A model generated the notes under the pieces. The model ran no database searches and had not been told where the DNA came from. It was given only the letters and a program-made list of their open reading frames with translations. 64,000 bases of DNA from Siphonobacter aquaeclarae (GTDB taxonomy: Bacteria; Bacteroidota; Bacteroidia; Cytophagales; Spirosomataceae). Below, piece after piece: positions 49,448 to 58,005 of the stretch. How positions within the stretch are numbered: position 1 is the stretch's first letter; every line of letters starts with the position of its first letter. The stretch lies in the NCBI RefSeq assembly GCF_900103285.1, contig NZ_FNGS01000006.1, forward strand, positions 124,001 through 188,000. The letters are read 5' to 3'. A program made the position numbers and the translations under genes.

Positions 49448-51796
49448 TCAGTTTCCTTCCCGGTAGAACACGCGGCGGACCCGCTCGCCTACGCTCGTCA
49501 GGATTTCATAGGGAATCGTGCCAATCCAGGCCGCCAGGTCCCGGATAGAGGGGAAATCACCGAAAACGATTACTTCATCGCCTTCGGCACAGGTAATATC
49601 CGTGACGTCGACCATCGACATATCCATGCAGATATTGCCGACTACCGGGCATAGCTGCCCGTTGATGAGGACCTTTCCTGTGCCCCGGCTCAGCTTGCGG
49701 TCGTACCCGTCGGCATACCCGATGGCGATAGTAGCGATGACGGAATCCCGGGTCAGTACGCCCTTGCGGCCATAACCGACGGTTTCCGTAGCAGGTACCT
49801 GCTTGATCTGGGAAATGACGGTTTTGAGGGTACCGACTGTCTTCAGATTCTCCTGATCTTCCGGCAGTACCGCCGTACCATAGAGCCCCTTTCCGAGGCG
49901 TACCATGTCAAACCGGGCTTCCGGAAAACGTGCCAAACCCGGTGAGTTGGCCAGGTGCCGGATCGGCCGGTAAGGCAGGTAGCTGATAATCGTATCTGAC
50001 ATACGGGTATACCGCGCGATCTGCTCGCGGGTAAAAGCATCGTGCTGCTCCTCGTCAGCCGCGGCGAGGTGGCTGAAGATACTCGCCACCCGGACTTCCG
50101 GATGCGCCTGCAACTGCCCGCCGAGCCATTCCAGGTGTTGATCTTCAAACCCGAGACGGTGCATGCCGGTATCTACCTTAAGGTGAACCGGGAAGACGAC
50201 AGACTCGTCCTGCCGCGCCAGAAACGAAACCAGCTCGTTCCAGATGCGGGGGCTGTAAATCTCCGGTTCCAGCTGATAATCATATACCTGCTGGAAACTA
50301 TCCGGAGATACGTTCAGAACGATAATCGGCAGACGGATACCGGCTTTGCGGAGACGTACTCCTTCGTCAGGATAGGCAACCGCCAGGTAGTCGACCCGGT
50401 GAAACTGCAGCAGGTTGGCTACTTCTTCAATGCCGGAGCCATAGGCAAAGGCCTTGACCATGACGACTACTTTGGTCTGCCGGCCTATTTTTTCCCGGAA
50501 GTAGTTGAGGTTATGGGACAGGGCATCGAGGTTGACTTCGAGTACTGTTCCGTGTGTCCGGAGAGATAGTTTCCGGACGATATCTTCAAAATGAAAGGGC
50601 CGCGCGCCTTTGATGAGGACAACGCTGTCGGAAAAATCCGTCGTCCGGTAGCGGTCGAGAAATTCCTCTGTCGTTGCAAAGAACTTCGCCGGAATCGCAA
50701 ACGCCATCTGGTTGCGCCGCAGGGCATCGCCGATACCAATGAGCTGGTTGACGCCTTTGTCTTTCAGCAACCGGGCGATCTGCCGGTATAGTTCCGCTTC
50801 CTCCATACCCGTTTGCAGTACGTCGGAGAGGATGACGACTTTGTGCGGACGCTCCTGCTGGTTGGCCTGAAAATCCAGCGCCATCCGCAATCCGACGAGG
50901 TCGTTGTTATAGCTGTCGTCGATCAGGTAGCAGCCGTTGATGCCTTCCTTCAGCTCCAGCCGCATGGATACCGGCCGCAGGGCGTAGATCCGGCGCTGGA
51001 TTTCTTCGTCCGGCACTCCGAAATGACGCAGTACCGCGATGCAGTGATTCAGGTTTTCCCACCAGGCGTCGCTGATATTCGTCTGTGTGGTAAACGAATG
51101 CCAGGGCTGTTTTTTCGACCAGCCGACGATTTGGCAGTCAGGTTTCAGAAAATCGCCTAATTCTTTCGTAATTTCTTCAAAATCAGAACAATAGATAAAA
51201 GTATCGACCTGCGTGAAGAGTGCCAGCTTTTCCCGGATCTTCTGCCGGGAATCGGCAAAGGCTTCGTCGTGCGCCGACCCGATATTGGTGAAAATGCCAA
51301 TGGTAGGCCGGATGACTGCCTCCAGCCGGGCCATTTCGCCCGGTTGGGAAATACCGGCTTCGAAGATACCCAGGGTATCCGCCGGTTGCAGTTGCCAGAC
51401 CGAAAGCGGTACGCCGATCTGGGAGTTATAGCTCTTCGGGCTTTTGCAAATGACGAAGTCGGGAGCCAGCAGTTGCGCCAGCCATTCCTTGACGATCGTC
51501 TTCCCGTTGGAGCCGGTAATGCCGATTACGGGAAGGGAAAACTCCCGGCGATGCGCCGCCGCGACCTCCTGCAAGGCATGTATGGCATTGGGCACGCGGT
51601 GAAAAACCGCATCCGGGAAATCGCCGACCGGAAACGCGGCATCTTCCAGGACAAACTCCCGGACACCCTTCCGGTATAGCTCGGCGATGTATTGGTGGCC
51701 GTCGTGATGCGGGCCATGAATGGCAAAGAAGGCGGATTCAGCCGGCGCAGAGAGCTGACGGCTGTCGGTAAGCAGGTAACGCGCAGAAATTTTCAT
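49448..51796 (-). CDS. Bifunctional MurF ligase / alanine racemase
   Basis: 782 residues, the known Bacteroidota fusion. The N-terminal half is MurF (UDP-MurNAc-tripeptide:D-Ala-D-Ala ligase): GITGSNGKTIVKEWLAQLL (ATP loop), TNIGSAHDEAF and YLIDDSYNNDLVGLRMALD. The C-terminal half (about 410-782) is alanine racemase: EVNLDALSHNLNYF, VMVKAFAYGSG with the PLP-binding Lys, and GNICMDMSMVDV (catalytic Tyr lies earlier in VGYGRKG). Together it makes D-Ala and adds D-Ala-D-Ala to the precursor. A TACCTTTG box (51854-51861) lies upstream. Confidence 0.96.
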   Translation of the reverse strand: MKISARYLLTDSRQLSAPAESAFFAIHGPHHDGHQYIAELYRKGVREFVLEDAAFPVGDFPDAVFHRVPNAIHALQEVAAAHRREFSLPVIGITGSNGKTIVKEWLAQLLAPDFVICKSPKSYNSQIGVPLSVWQLQPADTLGIFEAGISQPGEMARLEAVIRPTIGIFTNIGSAHDEAFADSRQKIREKLALFTQVDTFIYCSDFEEITKELGDFLKPDCQIVGWSKKQPWHSFTTQTNISDAWWENLNHCIAVLRHFGVPDEEIQRRIYALRPVSMRLELKEGINGCYLIDDSYNNDLVGLRMALDFQANQQERPHKVVILSDVLQTGMEEAELYRQIARLLKDKGVNQLIGIGDALRRNQMAFAIPAKFFATTEEFLDRYRTTDFSDSVVLIKGARPFHFEDIVRKLSLRTHGTVLEVNLDALSHNLNYFREKIGRQTKVVVMVKAFAYGSGIEEVANLLQFHRVDYLAVAYPDEGVRLRKAGIRLPIIVLNVSPDSFQQVYDYQLEPEIYSPRIWNELVSFLARQDESVVFPVHLKVDTGMHRLGFEDQHLEWLGGQLQAHPEVRVASIFSHLAAADEEQHDAFTREQIARYTRMSDTIISYLPYRPIRHLANSPGLARFPEARFDMVRLGKGLYGTAVLPEDQENLKTVGTLKTVISQIKQVPATETVGYGRKGVLTRDSVIATIAIGYADGYDRKLSRGTGKVLINGQLCPVVGNICMDMSMVDVTDITCAEGDEVIVFGDFPSIRDLAAWIGTIPYEILTSVGERVRRVFYREGN

Positions 51797-51853
51797 GGTA
51801 CTTGGGGAAAGCAGCCCCGGAAAAGCCGGATATTATCGTCCGGCTGGCGGCAG

Positions 51854-51861
51854 CAAAGGTA
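51854..51861 (-). promoter_or_regulatory. -7 box for MurF-Alr
   Basis: TACCTTTG on the minus strand, in the 71-base gap after the corA stop, 58 bases before the MurF-Alr ATG. Confidence 0.5.
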
Positions 51862-51867
51862 GGGACT

Positions 51868-52944
51868 TCAGAGCCATTTTTTCCACCGGAACCAAAGCAG
51901 CATTCCGATCACCATACAGGCCATCAGCCCGATCGCGAAGGGGTATCCGTAGGTCCAGTGCAGCTCCGGCATAAATTCAAAATTCATGCCATAGATACCG
52001 GCGACAAACGTCAGCGGCATGAAGATCACCGATATGATCGTCAATACCTTCATGACATTGTTGAGGCGGTTGCTCATCGTCGAATTGTATAGCTCCAGTA
52101 ACCCGGTCATCTGCTCTCGGTAGATTTCGACCGTTTCGTTGACCTGATTGACGTGGTCGTACAAATCACGCAGGTAAATTTCAGTAGTAGGGGAGATAAG
52201 GGTACTCGCCGACCGGGGCGCTTCCCGGGCCATTGCCAGGAGGATTTCCCGCAGCGGGGCGACGGTCTTCCGCATAATCGTCAGTTCCCGCTTGACGGTA
52301 TAAATCTGACTCACATGCTTTTGCTGGGCATCGCGGAAAAGGGCTTCTTCCAGTTCTTCCAGGTTCTCGCCAATGGCATCCAATACCCGGAAATACTGAT
52401 CGACCACAAGGTCGGTAATGGCGTACAGGAGGTAATCGGTGCCGTTTTGGCGGGTTTTTCCTGCGCCGGCCTCGATCCGCTTCCGGATAACTTCGAAAAT
52501 ATCGCGGTCCCGTTCTTCCTGAAACGACAGCAGCCAGGTCGGACCGAGAACCAGCGCGACGTGCTCCGGCTCCACTTCCCGTGTGTACGGGTTGTATTCG
52601 AGCCATTTGAGGACGAGAAACAGGACATTATCCCCGAAAAAATCAAATTTGGGTTTTTGGAGGGTATTCAGGATATCTTCCAGCAACAGCGGGTGTAATC
52701 CGTATTCTTTACCGATGGCGCCGATCAGTTCAGGCTGGTGAAGCCCGTCGACATTCAGCCAGGTATTGACACCCGGCTGCACAGCGGCAAGGCAATCGCC
52801 CGAATGCCGGACCGCCGATTGCCGCTGGAAGTCAGCGTTGAATTCAATTTTAGTGATGCGGGTCCGGCTTTCAATAGCCGGCCCCACGTATTGAAGGGTA
52901 CCGGGAGAAGCCCCGAGGTTACCCCGCTTGATTTTTTTCGACAT
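51868..52944 (-). CDS. corA: Magnesium/cobalt transporter CorA
   Basis: 358 residues. Cytoplasmic funnel domain with a long stalk helix, then two C-terminal helices. The selectivity motif is VAGIYGMNFEFMPEL (the G-M-N signature) between the transmembrane segments (ISVIFMPLTFVAGIYG and FAIGLMACMVIGMLLWF), ending in a basic RWKKWL tail. It forms a pentameric Mg2+ channel. The start overlaps the upstream oxidoreductase gene by 26 bases, suggesting translational coupling. Confidence 0.95.
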   Translation of the reverse strand: MSKKIKRGNLGASPGTLQYVGPAIESRTRITKIEFNADFQRQSAVRHSGDCLAAVQPGVNTWLNVDGLHQPELIGAIGKEYGLHPLLLEDILNTLQKPKFDFFGDNVLFLVLKWLEYNPYTREVEPEHVALVLGPTWLLSFQEERDRDIFEVIRKRIEAGAGKTRQNGTDYLLYAITDLVVDQYFRVLDAIGENLEELEEALFRDAQQKHVSQIYTVKRELTIMRKTVAPLREILLAMAREAPRSASTLISPTTEIYLRDLYDHVNQVNETVEIYREQMTGLLELYNSTMSNRLNNVMKVLTIISVIFMPLTFVAGIYGMNFEFMPELHWTYGYPFAIGLMACMVIGMLLWFRWKKWL

Positions 52945-53932
52945 GGAGTATAGATGGAAGCGTTACGATCGCTTCGGCTTGTCCGCTGGATAACGCCCGC
53001 TGAATGGCTTCAATGATACGAATATCCTGCAAACCTTCGGCTCCGGAAAAAGAAACCGGCGTATTTTCCCGGAGACTGACGGCGATTTCGTCGTACAGCA
53101 GCCGAATCGGATTTTCTGCCGCGAAAGAGGGGACAGGCGTACTGGCCGACAGCGAAAAGCCTTCATAACCAAAAGGCTCGTGTACTTCTATCCATTGCCC
53201 GGCGGCAGTAACCCGGCAGATTTGCCGCTCAAACGAGTAGCCCGTGAACGACGACGCCACCGCTCCCGAAGGAAAGCGCAGCTGCCAGAGGATGGTTTCT
53301 GCTATTTCCGGAAACCGGGCAGGATCTGTTTTGACGCTTTGAGCCGTAACGGAAAGGGGCTCCTCGCCGGTCAGGTACCGGGCCGCCTGAATGGCATAGA
53401 TACCGATGTCCAGCAGCGGACCGCCGCCGGTGGGATGAAGGCGGGACGTTTCGTCTGACTGAAGGCAGCGGGCGTAGCCGGTTTCGAGAAACGAGACCGG
53501 CGGGCCTTGGCGAAGGAAATCACGCGCCTGTTGGTGATGCGGTTCGAGGTGAAGACGATAGGAGACGAAGAGGCGAACGCCGACTTCTTCACAGGCGGCG
53601 ATCATACGGAGGCACTCGTCGACTGTCGGGGCCATCGGTTTCTCCACCAGCACATGCTTGCCGGCGCGGGCGGCCTGTTCCACCCATTCCAGGTGTGTGG
53701 CGTTCGGCGTCACGATATGGACGACGTCGACTTCGGGGTATTCCGACAACTTTGAAAATTCGCTGTAATCCAGGCAGATATCGAGGTGATATTTCTGTTT
53801 CCAGGTGCTCCGGGCGTCCGGGTTGTCGCTCACGACGCCGACCAGGCGGCAATGTTCGCTTTCTTCAAGCGCCCGCCCGAGCTGCTCATGCGCGAAATCA
53901 CCCAGCCCGACTAATATGATACCAACTGACAT
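52919..53932 (-). CDS. Gfo/Idh/MocA-family oxidoreductase
   Basis: 337 residues. N-terminal Rossmann domain: GIILVGLGDFAHEQLGRALE (NAD(P)-binding), HIVTPNATHLEWVEQAARAG, then HVLVEKPMAPTVDECLRMI (the E-K-P motif). The C-terminal alpha/beta domain contains GGGPLLDIGIYAIQAARYLT with the conserved D-I-G-x-Y motif. It oxidises or reduces a sugar or related polyol; which one is unknown. It overlaps corA by 26 bases, an odd partner for a sugar dehydrogenase. The large inverted repeat at 53951-54074 lies upstream of it. Confidence 0.93.
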   Translation of the reverse strand: MSVGIILVGLGDFAHEQLGRALEESEHCRLVGVVSDNPDARSTWKQKYHLDICLDYSEFSKLSEYPEVDVVHIVTPNATHLEWVEQAARAGKHVLVEKPMAPTVDECLRMIAACEEVGVRLFVSYRLHLEPHHQQARDFLRQGPPVSFLETGYARCLQSDETSRLHPTGGGPLLDIGIYAIQAARYLTGEEPLSVTAQSVKTDPARFPEIAETILWQLRFPSGAVASSFTGYSFERQICRVTAAGQWIEVHEPFGYEGFSLSASTPVPSFAAENPIRLLYDEIAVSLRENTPVSFSGAEGLQDIRIIEAIQRALSSGQAEAIVTLPSILHVEKNQAG

Positions 53933-53950
53933 AGGAAGAGGTTTTTTTAA

Positions 53951-54074
53951 GGGCTATAAGCTTTAGGCAATAGGCTGTAAGCCGGCGGCTATAAGTATTT
54001 TAGCTATAGGTGTAAGCATTAAGCACGTGAAGGAGGCTCATCGCCTATAGCTTACAGCCTAAAGCTTATAGCCC
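53951..54074. repeat. GGGCTATAAGCTTTAGGC inverted repeat
   Basis: Perfect 18-bp arms (53951-53968 and 54057-54074) enclose 88 bases that contain further GGCTGTAAGC, GGCTATAAGT and CTTACAGCC words. The same words recur around 2293-2312 and 2613-2637, so it is a dispersed element. It lies between the divergent Gfo/Idh/MocA and msrB genes. Confidence 0.85.
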
Positions 54075-54162
54075 CAAAAAATGAAATGCCAGTTAAATTT
54101 GATACCTGTGCGAACATGGCACACCCAAAAACCGTTGGTATCAGGGTAAACAGATCCACACG

Positions 54163-54678
54163 ATGAAAACCACTCTCCTCAGTTTCGCTCTGTTCCTATC
54201 GGCCTGCCTGACAGCAGGTTGCCAAACGCAAACCCAGCAAAAACCAGTGAAGAATCCCTATTATTCCCGAACCGATACCGGCAAGCTCAACGTGTCTGAC
54301 GCCGAATGGAAGAAAATTCTGCCGCCGGAAGTCTATGCCGTCGCGCGTGAAAAAGCGACGGAATGGGCTTTTCGGGGTAAATACTGGAATTTCATGGGGA
54401 AAGGCACGTATTACTGTGCAGCCTGCGGCAATAAGCTGTTCCGGTCGGACGCGAAGTTTGCCAGTACCTGTGGCTGGCCGAGCTTCTTTGAAACGGCGTA
54501 TAAAAACAGCGTGATTTACCAGGCAGATCACTCTCACAACATGGAGCGAGAGGAGGTACTTTGCGGACGCTGCGGTGCGCACCTCGGCCACCTGTTCGAC
54601 GACGGTCCCGCTCCGACGCACAAGCGTTACTGCATGAATTCCATCGTTCTCGATTTCGAGCCGGATGTGAAGCAGTAG
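54163..54678 (+). CDS. msrB: Peptide-methionine (R)-S-oxide reductase, lipoprotein
   Basis: 171 residues. The N-terminus MKTTLLSFALFLSACLTAGC has a lipobox (LTAGC), so this copy is exported and membrane-anchored, unlike cytoplasmic MsrB. The catalytic domain has zinc ligands C-A-A-C and C-G-R-C (YYCAACGNKLF, LCGRCGAHLGHLFDDGP), CGWPSFFE, and the catalytic Cys in KRYCMNSIVLDF. It repairs oxidised methionine in envelope proteins. A TACCTGTG sequence at 54103-54110 is a weak -7 box. Hairpins follow the stop. Confidence 0.95.
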   Translation: MKTTLLSFALFLSACLTAGCQTQTQQKPVKNPYYSRTDTGKLNVSDAEWKKILPPEVYAVAREKATEWAFRGKYWNFMGKGTYYCAACGNKLFRSDAKFASTCGWPSFFETAYKNSVIYQADHSHNMEREEVLCGRCGAHLGHLFDDGPAPTHKRYCMNSIVLDFEPDVKQ

Positions 54679-54738
54679 CAGAGGGCATGGGGCAGAGGGC
54701 CGTTTCGGGTATCCCGCGCCATGCCCTCTGCCCCATGC
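54678..54738. repeat. GCAGAGGGCATGG hairpin after msrB
   Basis: GCATGGGGCAGAGGGC (54685-54700) pairs perfectly with GCCCTCTGCCCCATGC (54723-54738); an alternative register pairs 54678-54690 with 54719-54731. The msrB stop codon lies at the left edge. It has no T run of its own. Confidence 0.7.
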
Positions 54739-54767
54739 AAAAAAAGCTGCCGAAAGGCAGCTTTTTT
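54739..54767. terminator. Bidirectional terminator for msrB and the YebC gene
   Basis: AAAGCTGCC/GGCAGCTTT stem with a 3-base loop and A/T runs on both sides, between the convergent genes. Confidence 0.9.
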
Positions 54768-55484
54768 CTATCGCATATTATGGTAGACGTTCTGTACGTC
54801 GTCGTCTTCCTCGATCCGTTCGATGAGCTTGTCGACTTCGGCGGCCTGGTCTTCGGGAAGTTCCTTGGTATCGTTCGGAATCCGCTCGAAGTCGGCGCCC
54901 TGGATTTCGAAACCGTTGTCTTCCAGGTATTTCTGAATGGCGCCGAATGAGGTGAAATCGCCGTAGATGTTGATCTGGTTGGATTCCGGGTCGAGGAAAA
55001 TTTCTTCCACGCCGAAATCGATCAGTTCGAGTTCGAGCTCTTCCAGGTCGAGGCCGTCTTTGGCCGCGATTTTAAAAACAGACTTCCGTTCGAAGATAAA
55101 ATCGAGCATACCCGAAGTTCCGAGGCTACCGCCGAGCTTGTTGAAATAGCTGCGGATGTTGGCAACGGAGCGGTTGGTGTTGTCGGTCGTGCATTCGATC
55201 AGAACCGCGATGCCGTGCGGGCCGTAGCCTTCGTACACCACTTCTTTATAGTCTTCCTGATCCTTCGCGGAGGCCCGCTTGATGGCCCGGTCGACGTTCT
55301 CTTTCGGCATATTGGCCGCTTTCGCGTTCTGGATCAGCGCGCGGAGGCGGGAGTTGGAGTTGGGATCCGAGCCGCCGGCTTTCGTCGCGAGCGTAATATC
55401 CTTCCCGATGCGGGTGAAGGTTTTGGCCATCTGGCCCCAACGTTTGAATTTGCGGGCTTTTCGGAATTCAAAAGCTCTTCCCAT
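54768..55484 (-). CDS. YebC/PmpR-family transcription and translation factor
   Basis: 238 residues from ATG 55484, giving the family start MGRAFEFRKARKFKRWGQMA; the frame upstream to 55577 lacks conserved sequence. YebC motifs: ITLATKAGGSDPNSNSRLRA, NMPKENVDRAIKRASAKD, YEGYGPHGIAVLIECTTDN, and an acidic C-terminus. Family members act as DNA-binding regulators or ribosome-associated factors that help translate polyproline stretches. A TATTTTTG promoter box lies at 55567-55574. Confidence 0.95.
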   Translation of the reverse strand: MGRAFEFRKARKFKRWGQMAKTFTRIGKDITLATKAGGSDPNSNSRLRALIQNAKAANMPKENVDRAIKRASAKDQEDYKEVVYEGYGPHGIAVLIECTTDNTNRSVANIRSYFNKLGGSLGTSGMLDFIFERKSVFKIAAKDGLDLEELELELIDFGVEEIFLDPESNQINIYGDFTSFGAIQKYLEDNGFEIQGADFERIPNDTKELPEDQAAEVDKLIERIEEDDDVQNVYHNMR

Positions 55485-55566
55485 ACGAAATGTTTCAGTG
55501 ATGTTTGAGGGAAGGAAGGGCGGGTACAGGACCCGGTTGGGAGGAGCGCCCTTCCGACAATTTCTG

Positions 55567-55574
55567 CAAAAATA
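55567..55574 (-). promoter_or_regulatory. -7 box for the YebC gene
   Basis: TATTTTTG on the minus strand, 83 bases before the chosen start at 55484; it matches TAnnTTTG and argues against the longer open frame. Confidence 0.5.
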
Positions 55575-55603
55575 CATAACTCGTCAGAGGAACGAAAGCG
55601 GAT

Positions 55604-55632
55604 ACAAAAAACGGGCGGCTCCGTGAAGCCGC
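55604..55632 (-). terminator. Rho-independent terminator after the Hsp20 gene
   Basis: GGGCGGCT/AGCCGCCC stem with a 6-base loop and a T run (TTTTTTG) on the minus strand. Confidence 0.88.
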
Positions 55633-55678
55633 CCGCTGCCTGTATGGATGCATCCCGCCGAAAGAAACGCCCGGGACC

Positions 55679-56080
55679 TTAATCGTCCAGATCGACGTGC
55701 CGGTGATAGCCGCCGTCGGTGTGGAAAGGCAGAAATACCCGCCAGCGTCCGTCCCGGTACCGGGCGGAAATGTGTTCCACGTCGACGTCCACCGGAATCT
55801 CCAGATTACCTACCGTAAACGGAAGGAAGCTTTCTTCTTCGGCGGCGTCCTCCCGCAGGACGGGGTACAGGGTATACAACCACAGTTGCCCGTCTTCGAT
55901 ATCTACCTGTAGTTCATCCGGTTCTACACCGGGCATTTTCACGAATACTTCGTACCCTGCCTCACCCCGGTTGACTGATACCGTCGATTCGGTCCGGCCC
56001 CCGTTCAGCGTATTCGCAAGATCGATGTTGGCGAGGATTTCTTTCGGAATTGAGATGTTAGGTTTCATGGCTTTTGGCAT
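55679..56080 (-). CDS. Hsp20/alpha-crystallin-type protein
   Basis: 133 residues (a second ATG at 56068 is possible). The central domain has VNRGEAGYEVFVKMPGVEPD and ELQVDIEDGQLWLYT, the alpha-crystallin strand pattern of amphipathic Val/Glu repeats, then NLEIPVDVDVEHISARYRDG. The G-R-W-R-V-F-L-P motif replaces the usual G-V-L. It probably binds unfolding proteins as an oligomeric holdase. It is slightly shorter than typical Hsp20, with the C-terminal I-x-I motif absent. The heat-shock promoter is not recognisable. Confidence 0.85.
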   Translation of the reverse strand: MPKAMKPNISIPKEILANIDLANTLNGGRTESTVSVNRGEAGYEVFVKMPGVEPDELQVDIEDGQLWLYTLYPVLREDAAEEESFLPFTVGNLEIPVDVDVEHISARYRDGRWRVFLPFHTDGGYHRHVDLDD

Positions 56081-56190
56081 TTACACGGGATTGATCCAAA
56101 AACCCAAACCAGGTTTACTGGTCAGACAAAATGACAGAATAGTGTGGATTTTCTTGCGCAGCTACTGTCTTTTTGGCGGGGAATGGGTAT

Positions 56191-56216
56191 AAAAAAACCG
56201 GCTCAGGGCCGGTTTA
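56191..56216 (-). terminator. Rho-independent terminator after the CarboxypepD_reg gene
   Basis: AACCGGC/GCCGGTT stem with a short loop and seven T on the minus strand. Confidence 0.85.
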
Positions 56217-56237
56217 AAAGGTCTTTTGAGGTAGAGG

Positions 56238-56960
56238 TTAGTTGCCGCGCTGCTGCCGGATATACGAATCGCGGTTGGTATTGAGCGTCGGCGTATCCTT
56301 GTAGAGCTCCTTCCAGGAATTGTCTTTCAGCTTGCCATCCTTGACCGACTTGATGAAGCTGGCCCAGGCGAAGGGATTGAAAAACGGGATGGTATTGGCG
56401 AAGCCCTTGTTCGTGTTGTAGTTCTGAATCTGATCCTGCGACATGCGGAAGCCGGTATTGATACCGTCACCCTGTTGGATAGCCATTTTCCGGATGTAAT
56501 CGGGATCGGTATTGCGGGCCAGGGCCTCACGTTCGCGGGCATCCGGAAGGGTCATCGAGAGAAACTCCTTCTTGAACTCGTCGAAATTCCGGAACGGATA
56601 AATCTTGACCTCGCGCAGGGTAACAGCATCTTCCCGCAATTCAATTTTCGCAGAAAGGGATGCTTCGCGGAAATCCCTGGGAATTACAAAGTACTGCCGT
56701 TTGTAACCTGTATAGGAGAAGACGAGGCTGTCTCCCGGAAGAACGGGCATGCTGAAATAGCCGTTGTTACTGGTGGCTGTCCCGCGGCCGGCATTCGCAA
56801 TGAAAATATGCGCACCCGGCAGAATTTCGGCCTGCTTGCCGCCCACAACAACCCCTGAAAACTTGATGGATTTCGATTCTCCCTGCGCCCAAACCTCCTG
56901 ACCGGAGAGGGCACCTCCCAGGAAAAGCCCGGAAATCAATATGATAAACTTTTTTGTCAT
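56238..56960 (-). CDS. CarboxypepD_reg-like domain protein, exported
   Basis: 240 residues with signal sequence MTKKFIILISGLFLGGALSG. The CarboxypepD_reg-like beta domain (about 30-115): FSGVVVGGKQAEILPGAHIF, TATSNNGYFSMPVLPGDSLV, FSYTGYKRQYFVIP. This module is usual at the N-terminus of TonB-dependent receptors but here stands alone, followed by about 110 residues rich in Asn and Asp (IRKMAIQQGDGINTGFRMSQ, FNPFAWASFIKSVKDGKLKD). It may sense or bind on the periplasmic side; function unknown. The promoter box TACTTTTG lies at 57002-57009. Confidence 0.85.
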   Translation of the reverse strand: MTKKFIILISGLFLGGALSGQEVWAQGESKSIKFSGVVVGGKQAEILPGAHIFIANAGRGTATSNNGYFSMPVLPGDSLVFSYTGYKRQYFVIPRDFREASLSAKIELREDAVTLREVKIYPFRNFDEFKKEFLSMTLPDAREREALARNTDPDYIRKMAIQQGDGINTGFRMSQDQIQNYNTNKGFANTIPFFNPFAWASFIKSVKDGKLKDNSWKELYKDTPTLNTNRDSYIRQQRGN

Positions 56961-57001
56961 GCGGTGTCGGTACGATTACCTTCGGCAAACGATGCACATA
57001 G

Positions 57002-57009
57002 CAAAAGTA
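57002..57009 (-). promoter_or_regulatory. -7 box for the CarboxypepD_reg gene
   Basis: TACTTTTG on the minus strand, about 42 bases before the ATG at 56960. Confidence 0.5.
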
Positions 57010-57052
57010 TTGCTTTTCGGCGACTAATCCCGCCTTCTGACTAATTTTAGGA

Positions 57053-58003
57053 ATGCAAATACAGTCGGCGCTAACCCGGTCAGGAAAATCCCGGATGGCC
57101 ATTTCCCCCGTTTTATTACTCTTTTTTCTGATTCTGAAGGCCTTGCCCGTTGCGGCGCAGGAGGCTGACTCGCTCCATACAGCTGTAGCAACTGTATCGC
57201 CGGATACAGCTGCCGCGGGAAAAGCCATTCCGGATACGGCGCGTATTTCGGCCGACTCAGCGCGGCTGTACCATCCCGTCAAACCGGACTGGCCCTATGT
57301 CAAAAGCTATTGGTACGATACGAAGACGGTCGTCACCCGTCCGTTTCACTGGAAGGCAAAAGACTGGACAAAAGCAGGGGTTGTACTCGGCGTCGCGGCG
57401 CTGTCATACGCCTTTGCCGATCAGCGTATCCAGCGGTTTTCGCAGGAACATAAGTCGCCGTTTACCAACACGGTTTCAGAGATCGTCGATCCGCTCGGAA
57501 ACGGGCGCTACCTCTGGATTACGTCCGGGGTGGTTTTCCTGCATGGACAGTTGTTTCATAACGAGAAAACGACGCGCGTAGGCTTGCTCATTCTCGAAAG
57601 CCAGCTGATCAACGGCGTCATCGGGCAGGTAATCAAGCTCGGCGCAGGGCGCAGACGTCCGTGGGACGGCGCCACGGCGCACGAATGGGCCGGTCCTCAG
57701 TACCCGCCGTTTCACTCCTTCCCCTCGGGTCATGCTCAGACGGCCTTTGCGCTTGCGACCGTCATCGCCGAGGAGTTCAAGGACGTGAAGGCGGTGCCGA
57801 TTATTTCCTATTCCCTGGCGACGCTCACGTGTCTGTCGCGGCTCAATGCCAACGCCCACTGGTTTTCCGACCTGCTCGTAGGGGCGGCGATGGGCCATTT
57901 CATCTCCAAAACCATTGTCAAACAGCACCTCGTTCGTCCGAAAACGAAAAAGCCGAAAGTCGAGTTGACTTTCGGCGTTCAGGGAGCTACGCTGACGTTC
58001 TGA
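57053..58003 (+). CDS. PAP2-family membrane phosphatase
   Basis: 316 residues (a second ATG at 57095 is possible). Signal sequence (SPVLLLFFLILKALPVAAQ), a Ser/Ala-rich linker, then the PAP2 core with the three phosphatase motifs: KLGAGRRRPWDG, FHSFPSGHAQTAF, and SRLNANAHWFSDLLVGAAMG. These supply the Lys/Arg, His and His-Asp groups of type 2 phosphatidic acid phosphatases. Substrates are lipid phosphates such as undecaprenyl pyrophosphate or phosphatidate. The core is membrane-embedded. The stop lies 2 bases before the convergent barrel gene. Confidence 0.95.
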   Translation: MQIQSALTRSGKSRMAISPVLLLFFLILKALPVAAQEADSLHTAVATVSPDTAAAGKAIPDTARISADSARLYHPVKPDWPYVKSYWYDTKTVVTRPFHWKAKDWTKAGVVLGVAALSYAFADQRIQRFSQEHKSPFTNTVSEIVDPLGNGRYLWITSGVVFLHGQLFHNEKTTRVGLLILESQLINGVIGQVIKLGAGRRRPWDGATAHEWAGPQYPPFHSFPSGHAQTAFALATVIAEEFKDVKAVPIISYSLATLTCLSRLNANAHWFSDLLVGAAMGHFISKTIVKQHLVRPKTKKPKVELTFGVQGATLTF

Positions 58004-58005
58004 GA

